The position numbers and the translations under genes are program-made. Below the pieces are notes generated by a model. It searched no databases. It was not told the DNA's origin and saw only the letters and a program-made list of their open reading frames with translations. 64,000 nt of DNA from Planctomycetaceae bacterium (GTDB lineage Bacteria > Planctomycetota > Phycisphaerae > Tepidisphaerales > Tepidisphaeraceae), in assembly GCA_027487775.1 (NCBI GenBank), contig JAIYCY010000025.1, positions 335,692 to 399,691 of the forward strand, given 5' to 3'. How positions within the stretch are numbered: the stretch's first letter is position 1; each line of letters begins with the position of its first letter. Positions 23,901-35,900 of the stretch are shown piece after piece.

Positions 23901-26900
23901 GCTCGAGGTCGGTGCGGGCGGCTCGGAATCCGATCGCGCCGGGCCGCGTGGCCTGGATCTCTTGCAGGCGCGCGGCATCACCGTCGTCGATGGCGTGACC
24001 ACGACGGAGATCCTCGGCCTGATCGGCGGCTCGGCTCCCGCCAGCGATCTGCTCGTCGTCCGCTACAACCCCGACCTGCCCGTCATCGACGGGACGGCCA
24101 GCTTCGACCCGGCCTCCGTCGGTGCACTCGGACTCAACGCGTCCTTCTCCGGAAGCGCGCAGGTCGGCGTCGATCCGGCGATCGACCTCACGATCGGCGT
24201 CGACGCGCAAGGCGTGTTCCTCTCACGCAACTCGTCCGTTGGCGCGACGTTCACCATCGGCGGAACGGTCTTCGGCAGCGTGGGTACGCTGGGCGTGACG
24301 GCTTCACCTTCCGTGGTCATCCCGGTCAGCGTGGGCTACGCGGGCGTCAGCTCCAACCCGAAGCTGCGCATCACCGACGCGTTCAACCCCGCCAGCCTCA
24401 CGCCGTCGATCGGCACGGTTGCCGGCTCGCTCACGCTCGACATCGAACTCGCCAGCCTCGACTATGTCGACAACAACCCCACCATCCCCAACGGCCCTCA
24501 CGGCGGCGACCCGTTCGTCTTCCGAGCCACCAGCAACCTCACCGCCACACAGCAGGCCGGATGGGACTTCGACTTCACCTTCAGTCCCATCGACCTCCAG
24601 AATCCTTCGTTCGGCGGCGGTAACTACAGCTTTGCAAACTTCCTCACCAATCTCTATCGGTACGGCGAGGACCAACTCGCTGGCTCCGGATATCTCGGCA
24701 ATCTCCTCGACGCACTCCAGGACCTCGTTCAGCCTCTCAGCGATGACTTTCGATTCGGCGATCAGATCAACGAAGACCTCATCCAGCTCGTGCTCGATTC
24801 GAGCAACGTGCAGATTCTCGCGCCGGCCAATGATCAGGCCTTCTTCGCGGGCGTCGAATCATGGCTCAACACCGGCGGCACGAGCAATTTTGAAATCGTC
24901 CGAGCGCGAGCCACCATCACCAATTTGGACCTCATCGAAGTCCTCACCGTGGGTGGAGATCTCGGAGAGATTCTCCGCAACGCGAATCAGCCGCTCAATC
25001 TGAGTAACGCGTTGCTGAACGGCACGATGGAGTTCGGTATCGACACCGCCGGCGGACTGTTCGTCGATCGGTCCAACAAAACCAACCTCAGCGTCAACGT
25101 CACCGCGACCGCCGACCTCAGCAATGACGGCCTGCTCGGTCCGTACGGCGCGGGCGACTTCATGCGTCTGGACGATGGATCCATCCTGACGATCAACACC
25201 ACCGCCCGCGTCCTGCTCGGCGGGACTGGCAAGCTTCGTCTGCCGCAATTCTTTCATCCGATTTCTGGCGTCACTTCCAGCCTCGATCCGATCGTCGTCA
25301 CGCTTGCCGCGCCCGGCGCTGATCTGCTTCCTCGGGTCGGATCGAATGGATACAACGCACGCGTCAACACCGTCAATGGCACTGCCACCTTCACACCCAA
25401 CAACCTCACACTCGACCAACTCACCCTCAGCGCCGCGTCCTCGCAATGGAACCTGTTCGACGATGAACTGCGACTCACAACCGGGCCGCTGACCTTCAAT
25501 TGGAATCCGCAAGGTCCTTCCTCACAGACGCTGCTCAGCGTGCCAATGACAACGGCGAGCTTCCCGAATCGTCCTGGCTGGCCGGGCGGAACGCTTTCTA
25601 ATCTGCAACTCACCGGAAGCGCCGTCACGCTCGGATCACTCAGCATCACGGGCAGCGACTTCGCGCTCGGAGAGTTGATCGAAGTTCGCACGCCTACGTT
25701 CGGACTCAGCGGCGTTTCGATCGCGATATCACCCAGCGCCGTGACCGCGTTGGGCGGGGTCAGCATGGGTGCGGCGTCGGCTGCGATCTTTCCCGACACC
25801 CGGACGCCTGCGCTCGACGGACACCTGACGACCACGAATCCGACATTCACGCTCAATAGCGCGGGCCTGCGCTTCACCGCCACCAACGCGAGCTTCAAAG
25901 TCGGCTCACTTCTTGACATCACCGCAACAGGCACACCCTCCAATCCGATCCTTTTCAACCCCGATGCGACGGGCGGTTCCCGAATCATGTCGCTGCCGGT
26001 GCTCAGCGCAAGCGTGCCCAAGCTCACGATCGACGGCCGCACACCGACGCTCAGCTTCTCGACGAATGGCACGACACCCGGACTCGCCCTCCGCGGCGAT
26101 GGAAGGTGGGACATCGGAGCGGTCGCCTTGGGTTTCAGCGGAGGAGGAACTGCGACGTTCGGTCTGGGTTCACTCGTGCCACTCGAAATCGGAAGCCTGC
26201 GGATCGCATTCGATTCGCTCCCGGGCGGCGGGTCTGATCTCAACGCCTTTTCTGCCTTTCTCAATGGTTCCGTCGATACGGCGGTGCTCAATGGACTGCT
26301 CGCACCGATCTTCGGCAGCGATGTCGCGACTCACATCTCAATCACCTCTCCGCAGTCACGCCCTTCGCGACGAGGTGGAGGAGCCGAAGATGCTGTCGAG
26401 CTGAAAGTTCGCGTCGATTCGCTCACGGGTGGTCAGATCGGGCTTGAAGTCAGCAACGTCGATGTTGGGATCAGCAGTGCGAAGATCGGCATTCTCGAGT
26501 TCGACGGACAACTCTCGATCGGCTTCTCGCCGGTGACGGGCTTACCCACCACGATCGGCGGCGGGCTCGGATTTGTTGTCGGCGGTGAGTCGTCGGTCGA
26601 CCCGATCGATAGCGCGACCGCCGCGGGCTTTGATGCCAATCGGCAAGGCGGATCAAACAGCGTGAGCGGCATCACGCTCGAAGACGCGAATCTGGGCTTC
26701 GCTGGATCGATCAGTAGCGTCGGCGACTTCGATCTGTCGGTCGATTCCGGCATCGGGATCCGATTCAAACTCGCGGACATCTTTGAGTTGTATGGCGTTC
26801 GATTCGGATTCGACTTCGACGTTGATGCGAGTTCGACCGCGGGCACATTCTCACCCGTCATCACCGGCGGACTGCGCACGATGGCGGTACGCAAGGTGCG

Positions 26901-29900
26901 GATGAAGTTCGGCGATTTTCTGACGATCACCGGCGGATCAAGTTCGCAGGACGCCGCCACGCTCGACTTCACAGGCGTTGGCAACATCGCAACATTCGGC
27001 CCGATCGCTGCCGAACTCCCACAGATCCGCGGAAGCATGGGGCCTGCGCTCACAGGTACCGTGAACGACCTTGCCATCACACAAAGCGGCCTGCCCAATC
27101 TCCTGCCCTTTCCAGGCGTCGATGACACCGCAACCCTGGGAATCACAGGACTCGGTCAATTCTTCAGCGAAGAAGACAACGGCATCTTTTCCTGGCTCCC
27201 GATCTCGATCCAATCACTCAGCGTCAAATTCTTGCCCGAGATCTTTTCACGCGACGCCCAGGGCAACGTGACAGGCATCGGCAATCCGGCCGCGTTTGAT
27301 CTTGGCGTATCCGGATCGATCGGGGGAACGATTGACATCCCCGGCGACGCGGATCCCGAGCTTCCGTTTAGTGCGGGCGTCGATGGGCTGGTGCTCGACA
27401 TGCTCGCGCTGTATCAGATCGCGACAACCGGATCGACGACACGGACGATCATCAAAGACCTTCGGGGCGTCAGCGGCGGAGTCGATCCGTTTGCGCTTCT
27501 TCCCGAGGATCAGGCGGAGGACATTCCGTTCACCATCGGCGGGAGCTTCGGCATTGGCCGGACGTCATCGGGTTCGTTTTACGTTTTCGTGAATGGAGAG
27601 TTTAAGTATCAGGATTTCGGGGGCAGCGTGACGATCGCGTTTTCCGATCGCGGACCGCTCGTGGCGAGCCTGTCGATGCCGCTTGCGGTTCCGATCGGAC
27701 CGACGCCGTTTGTGTTAAGTGGTGCGCGCGGCGCGATTGTTTGGGGCATAGGCGAACTCGCCACGCCGGAAAGCCCGAGCGACATGCTCGACAATCCGCC
27801 TGCCGTGCCGACCCAGATCGACACGTCGAATCTCAGTCAGTTGGTCCAAACCAGACTCGCGCAACTCGGCCCGACGCGGTACACGTGGGACGAGGGCGTC
27901 GCGATGGGCCTCGGCGGAACGATCACGCTTGCCGGTGCGCCGGACGGTCTGGCCGGGAATGTCGATTTGGCGATCAACATCGGTAGACCGAAGGGCACGC
28001 CCGCGGGTCAGTTCGGAATTGGCGTTCAGGTCTATGGGCAAGGGACGATCGACGCGCTCGGCTTCCCGCTCGCTGAGACCGGGCTGCTCTTTGATTTCGT
28101 TGATCCGATCGAGCCTCAGATGCTGCTGGCCTTTCGCTCACCGGCGGCGGGTAATCCGCTTGGTTTCCTGTTTCCCGCCAACGCGGAGTTTGCGGTTCAA
28201 TTGAAAACCGAGGGCGTCGTGATGGCACCGATCGTCGCGGTGCGAGAGTTCATCAACAACATGACCAGCACCGCCGTCGCGGATCTCGATGCGATTGCGT
28301 TGCGGCTCGAATCCGATCGCCTCGACCACGCTGGAAACGATCGGCTGCTCACCGCGATGGTTCTCGATTCCAACAATGACGGGACTGTCAGCCCCGCCGA
28401 GCGTGCGACGCCGATCACGCGTGGGCTGATGGTTGATCGACTCATCGGGGCGGGGTCTGGAATCCTGCCAAGCACGCTTGCATCGGCGAGCGGTCTGAAT
28501 GATGCCTCGCTTCGCCGGGCCTTGCGTACGTTTAACGGCTTCCAGCAGGAGTATTACCATCTGAAGCAGGCGGGCGGCGCGAATGTCGTTTCGAGCTTCC
28601 TTCAGTCGCTCGCCGACTCAGCGTCGCTTGCGGGACTGGCGGCGCTTGATCAGTTCAATCCGTCGCTAGCGATCAGCGGAAAGATTCAACCGGTGGTCTT
28701 TGGATTCCCCGTCGGTGACGCGCTCGCGGAGGCGACGATCACCATTGGCAAGGAAGGCGTCGGCTTCGAAGTCGGAGCGAATCTGACCGCCCTGCTTCGC
28801 AAAATGGTGGCGCAGAACAATCCAGTCTTCGAGACGATGGCCTATGCGATCTCGCTCGGTCTGGATCTGCGCGGACAGCTTGGATTCTTCCGAGACTTCT
28901 CCGACGAATGGTCATTCATTGTCAACGGCCTGCTCGGTCGCGATCCGGATCCCAACTCCACCGCCAACGATCTCGGCGGATTCCTGGTGGAACTGCTGAA
29001 TCCATTCGACGACTGGTCGGTCAACTTCTCCGGGCAGGTCGAGTTCCTCGGATTCCCAATCGGTCGACTCAGCGGGCTCTTCTTCGGACCCGAGAGCCAA
29101 TCGCCGATGACAACGACACTCCTGCGCGGTTCGCCTGGCGTGCCGGCCAGGGTCTATGTCGCCGATCCGTTCGGACCGCTCGCACTCGATGCTTACACTG
29201 ACTTCACGCGTATTCCCGTCAGTTCGCAGCAGCGCATCGACAACATGGCCGTCACCGGAGGTCTTCTGCTCACCGGGGAATTGCTCGCCCCGGCAATGAT
29301 TCAGGACCCTGTCGGACTGATCTCGCTGATTAACCAACAAGTCGGCTGGACCCCGCCTGCCATCACTGGAAACATCGGCAATGATTTGACCGCCTACCAG
29401 AACTGGATCAACGGACTGATCACCGGAATCACCACGAGCGACGAATTCGCCCGTCTCCAGATGTTTGTGCCCTCGCCCGCACTCCTGTTTGATTTGGATA
29501 ATCTCGCCGGACCGAATGCGAATTACTTGAGCGGAGATTACACCAGCGATGCAGCCGTCGACGGTGCCACAGGCGGGGAAGTGCTGACGCTCGACGTCAA
29601 CGGAAACGGTCGCTTCGATACGGGGGATGCATTCGCAGACATCGGCAACGGCCGTTTTGACGCAGGCGAGAGTTTCACCGATTCCAACGGCAACGGGATC
29701 TACGACGATGCCGATCCGTTTGACGATCTGAACGGCGACCGCACGCGTCAGAGCGATGAGCCCTTTTACGACCTGAACAGCAACGGCACTTACGATGCTC
29801 TAGGCGAGCCCTTCGTTGACGTCGGTAACGGCATTTGGGACGGCCCGGTCGACAACGCCACGGCGCGGTTGCCGCGGGCCACCAGTCCCGCAACCATCAG

Positions 29901-32900
29901 CACCGCGCTCACCGCCATCGGCAACGCATTTTTCATCGAAGGCTACACCGATCCGAAACTGCTTGGCCTCGAACTTGGTCGTGGCAAGGTCACGCTCGAT
30001 GCCGGAAGCGGATTGCAGTTCCAGTTTCAACAGAACTGGCTTGGCGTGAGCGTGAACATCAATGCCGGCATTGGTTACTCCAACCAAGACCTCACCACAT
30101 TCCTCGACGATCTATTGCAATCACCGTTGATTACACCGCTCATCGGCGGCACGAATCTGAATGCGGTTCGGAGCTTCCTGTCGACCCACGCTGCATCGCT
30201 TCCGCGACACTTCGCCTTCCCGACTGGTTTTGCCGAGCTCGACATCAACACCAGCGGGCTGACGCAATTTTTGGCCGGCGTCCTCAAACTGCCAGCCAGC
30301 ATCATCTCGGTGCCCGCCGCTCCCGGCGCATCCTTTTCGCTCGGCATGTACACGCCGGGCTACAAGCAACCCGGCACTGATGTGCCGTCGGTCCAGGTTC
30401 AAGGCGGACTCACGCTCGACGCCAAGCTCGACCTGCCGGGCCTGCTCGAAGATGCCACTATGTTCTTCGAACTTACCCCTCCCAAGCTCGATCTCGACGG
30501 GAGCCTCTTCTCGCTCAACGATCTGCTCGGCACGGCGGTCAATGCGCTGCCCGACTTCACCGCACGCGGATCCTTCTCAAGATTCGGCCCCTCGCTCGGC
30601 AATGCAGGACTCGTGCGGGTTGATGACATGCTCGTCGAGCTGCGCAAGCGAGGACCAGCGCTCACCGCAACGCTGCTGGGTGATCTAACGCTGCTCCCTG
30701 GCACAGGCGAAATCAACCTCTCCAGCAACAGCCAACTCACAGCCGACATCTCCGCATCGGGCGGATTCTTCGGTGTGCTCGACTTCGAATTGTCGCAAGG
30801 TTCATCGAGCGTTTTGAACGCCGTCGGATTCCGAATCGACGCAGACTTCGAGCTCGAATTGAACACGACATCTTCTCCAAGAACCGTACTCGGCCGATCG
30901 ATCGCGGCGGGCACGCTGCGGCTCTTCGCCCAGGGTGAACTCGGATTCGGTCCGTTCGGTATGGATGGTTCCCTCTACCTCAGCACCGGCCCCGGAGGAT
31001 TCATCGCCAACGCCGATGTAAGCACAGACCTCGGACCGCTGGGCGCACTGCGGCTAGATGGCAACGTTGCATTGCCTGCGACCGGCCCGGTGTCGCTGAA
31101 CGTCGGTCTAACGCTCACGCCTCCGCCCGACCCGATCTTCGCGGTAGGCGGACAGGTCTCGCTGCAGTTCAATTCAGCTTCCAACCCCGGCGTCTATTCT
31201 GTTCGGCTCGCCAGTCCGTCGGTGCAAATCGATGCGCTCGACATCGATTGGTCTCTGCCTGCCGACATCGAAATCGGCTTCAACGCATCCATCGGCACCG
31301 CTGGCGCGTTCTTCTTCGATCTCAACACCACACAAGACCTCTCATTCACGCTTCTGCCCGGCGTCTTTGACCAAAGCATCACGATCTCAGAGTTCCGCCT
31401 CTACGCCGACACCGCGGGGAATTTCATCTTCGGCGGGCCTGGCACGAACTCGCGTGCGTCATTCTCATTCAGCCCTGCAATTCAACTCGTGCCGGGCTTC
31501 AACTTCGTCACGCTCGAATCCGTCGGCATTCGCATTGTTCGTGAAGCCTCAGCGCCCGGGCAGCCCTTCGGAAGATTGCTTTACGATTTTTCTCTCTTCG
31601 GCGAGTACGACTTCCTCGGCATCACCGGCACGATCCAGTCGCGGCTCAACGCGAGCGGTTGTTTCATCCTCGAGATTGATCCTGACGACGACAGTCTCTC
31701 GAAGTTTGGCGTCTACCTCGACCTGAACGACGATCTCGTCGAACAGTTTATCCCCGCTGGGATCGGCGATCCGATTCCTGCGTTCGAACCGAGCAATGCG
31801 CCGTGCACGCCCGACAGCATGCCCGGCGAACCATTTATTCCACCACCGCCCAGCGTGCAGATCGACATTGCGACTTCGTTTAGGGATTCGCTCGCCAGCG
31901 CGCCTTACGGCAGCTACATCACCGGCACGGAACCCGACGGGCTCGGCGGAACGAGGCGATTTATCCGCGTCGAATTGCCGGAGCAGCCCGACACGATCCG
32001 CCTCCGCAGCTACGGCTATCCAGCCGGATTCAACATCAACTGGCAGACAAACGTCACTGTTCCGAGCACGCTCGCGCGGATCAACAGGGCAACACAAGCC
32101 GTCGATTTCAGCTCGCTTCTGTCCGGCTCGCGTGTCCTCTCCAGTGGCAATCGCAACGTGAATCTGAGCGCTGTTCTCGACGATGTCGTCTGGGAGTTTG
32201 ATGAGCAGTTCTTTGTCGATTTCATCTTTACGCCAAGCCAGGGCGGCGTGCCCGTGATCGCAGGTGCCACACGCATCTACTACACCATCCTCAACGACGA
32301 ACCGGAAACCGAAGACGCGCTGGCCTATTACGAATTCAATGGCCCGACCACGCCCACCGGCGGATTCACGCGCTCGCCGACCCACACCTTCACCGGCGTG
32401 ACCGGATCACTGCTTCAGCACAGTTCACAACTCGCGCCGATCAACCGCGCATTGAGCTTTAACGGCGATCGACTCGCGCTCGATCTCGGAGCATCGATCC
32501 CCTCCTCGTTCACTTTCGAGATGCTTGTTCGACCGGATAATTCCACCGGCGATGTCGTCATCGCGGCCATCGGTGCCAGTGCTACCGGTCACGGTATTAC
32601 GATTATCGCACGGCACGCCACGCAGCAAATCATTCTTCGCACCGGCACGATCCTCAGCCCCAACTCGGATTACGTCCTATCAGGGACATTCACCTCCGAA
32701 AACTGGATTGCCTTCAGCTACAGTTCCAGTTCGCGAGTCCTGGTCGGCTACCTCAACGGCGTGGCAACCAATTCCACCACGCTCGCCTCGCCGACAACTT
32801 TCGGATCGACACAGGTCGTGCTCGGCTCTGCCACGTCCGCCGGCACGCCAACGTTCCGCGGCGTATTGGACGAAGTGCGTCTTTATAGCGGCATCGTTTC

Positions 32901-35900
32901 CGGTTCCACGCTCATCGCCAACCGAGGCAACGCGCTGGAGCCGAACGCTCAGACATCGCTCGTGTCCTACTTCCGCTTCGACGAGCCAGGCAGCAGCGAG
33001 GTCTTCCGCAGCATCGATTCGGCTGGGGCATTCAATGTGCCTGTCGCGCTACGCGGAACGGACGCGAATCTGCAACCGGCCACCATCACAAGTCCGTTCA
33101 CGCTGACCTATCCCTCGGTCACACCGATCAGCACTGGCATTGGTCTGCCGCGAATCAGGCCCGATTTCGCGGGCGTGTCCAGTGCAACACTCGGCGCGAT
33201 CACACCCTTCAATCGGATCAGCCATTCTGCGACCCGACTTTTGCTCGACCTCGATGAGACCTCAAGCACCACAACCTTGCTTGATCGATCGGCGCTGCAG
33301 CTCAATGGCACGATTCAGGGAGGCGAGAACGCATCGCTCATGTCGACCGCGGGCGCGTTCGGTCAGGCGCTCGCCTTCGATGGCAATGATTGGATCAGCG
33401 TCGCCAACTCCAGCCTGCTTCCCGGGCCGGGCGATTCGTTTACGGTCTCGTTCATGCTCAATATGAGCAGTTGGGTGAATCAGAATGACATTGTCGTCTC
33501 ATCGAATGTCAACGGGATTGGCTTCACCGTCGGTCTCATCACGGCCGGCGGACAGTCGGGCCTGAGCGTCGCAGCGACATGGGGCGATACGACCCGGATC
33601 GGCATGTACGAGACGAGCGGTCTGCTCGACGGCGGCTTCGTTCATTTTGCGGTCGAGTTTGACGGTGACGATGGGATTCGCGAGGTCTGGGTCGATGGGA
33701 CGCGTCGGACCAAGATCGCCAACAACCATTGGCTGCACAACGACGCGGGCAACTTCACGCTAGGCCGCCGCATTCGGGGAACAAGCAGCAGCGCGTTCCT
33801 TTCCGGCGTGCTGGACGACTTTGCCATCCTTGAAGGTGTTGCGGATGGAGATGGCGCACTCGACGCGGGTCGTTTGGTGGCGGTCGGAAACATCGGCGCC
33901 GGGGCCGCCGCGCGATCGGGCGAATTCCTCGACTTCACCGTCCAACTCGACCCCGCCGCGCTCGTCCCTCTCGGTCAGCGCTTCTTCGTGAGCGGTCTCC
34001 GCCTTTATCATCGATCATCATCGGTCGCAGGCCCGACCCACTTCATCGCAACCGTCAGTCGCAACGGTTCGGTCATCGACGGCGCATGGGGCTCAGGCGA
34101 AGTCCTCTCCACCGAATACACCGGCGGAGACATCGACTTCGGCGATGCGATCGGCGCGGTTTTGGGCACACAACCGACGTCGTTTAACGTCCGCATCTGG
34201 GCGCTCGGCGGAACTGGTGCGTCGAATCTCCGCATCGACAATCTCGGCTTCCTGGGCGGGATCGTTGTGCCTCCGTTCGACGCGCAGGACGACTTCAGTA
34301 ACGGCTCCCCCGGACAGACCATCGATATCGACGTGCTTGCCAATGACGAGCCCGTCGGCGCACCCGGTTTCAACATCATCAGCACCACGCTGGGCTCGAT
34401 CATCACTGGCACCGACGGCAGGCCGCGTATTCGGGTCGATTTGCCCGCCGGTGCGACCAGCGACATTCTCTTCAGCTATGTCGCCACCAACGGCACGGTC
34501 AACGACACCGCCAACGTCAGCATTCGCCTTCCCGTCAACGCGATCGACGACCTCGTCACCGTTGCCGAGGACACGCCCATCACATTCGATCCGACCCTTA
34601 ACGATCACAACCCATCCGGCACGTTCTCGATCATCTCCAACACCAACCCGGCCAGCGGGACACTCACGCGTGTCGGCAACAGCTTCACCTTCACACCGGC
34701 GAGTAACTTCAACGGCTCGGTCAGCTTCACTTATACGCTGCTGGATTCGCGCAACACGACAGACACCGCCACCGTCACGATCAACGTCACACCCGCCAAT
34801 GATCCCCCCGTTGTGCTCAATCCAACCATCGACGTCCCGGTGGGCCTGACGACATTCATCAGCCGTGTCTCGCTCGGCAGCGATCCCGATGCCGGAGACA
34901 CGTTCACAGTGATCTCGATCGGCACACCCAGTGCAGGCACCGCGTCGATATTCAGTGGCGGCACGGGCATCAATTACACCGCACCGTCCACGCTGGGATC
35001 GGCCACACTCACCTACACCCTGCGCGACGCATCCGGTGCGACCACCACAGGCACGCTCACGCTCAATCGAGTCAACAACGCCCCGGTGGTCTCGAGCGCA
35101 ACGGCTGCATTCCTGGCCTTCAACAGAACGCTCTCGCTCAACGGTTCAGCCTCCGATCCGGACGGTCACGCGCTGACCTACACCTGGGCACTCCAGTCCT
35201 ATTCCGATACCGATCCCAGTAACAACTGGTCAAGCATGTTTGCGGTCTCCGGCTCTTCGACGACGCCTCTCAAGCAGCTCATCCTGGGCAACCTGAGTCC
35301 AGCGCCGACCGCCACGGTCCAGATCACCGTCGTCTATCGACTCACCGCGAGCGACGGCTTCGGCCTCACCGCGTCACGCAACACCCAATCGCTCGTCTTC
35401 AACTACAACCCTGCCACCGGCGGCTGGGGCTTCTCGCTCGGGTCCGCGCCAGAAGTGCCCTCCACACCCACGCGTGGTCAGCAACACCAAGACCAGTTAC
35501 CAACCGTTACAGCCGCAGAACAGGCGTTCGCAACCAACTTCGCCGCCGCCCGTTCGTTCACATCCGCACCGGGCTCCTCCGCCCCACCCTCAACCGCACC
35601 AACATCTGTATTGTCTTCGACCGCCTCATCGACACGCATCTCAGTCAGGCCCGTCGCAGTCGCGGTGCCCAGTGCGCTGAATTCGACTTCGCTCCCGTCT
35701 GCGATCTCCAGCATCGAAGTCGGACAACACTTCTTCGTCGAAGTCTGGGTTCAAGACCTCGCCGACTTGGTCGGCATCACCGGCGGATCGCTCGATCTCA
35801 ACTACGCGACGGGCTTCGTCGACGCCATCGGCCTTCAAAGGCCCGAATTCAACTTCATCGCGACCGGAACGATTCAGGACGCGCTCGGACTCATCGATAA

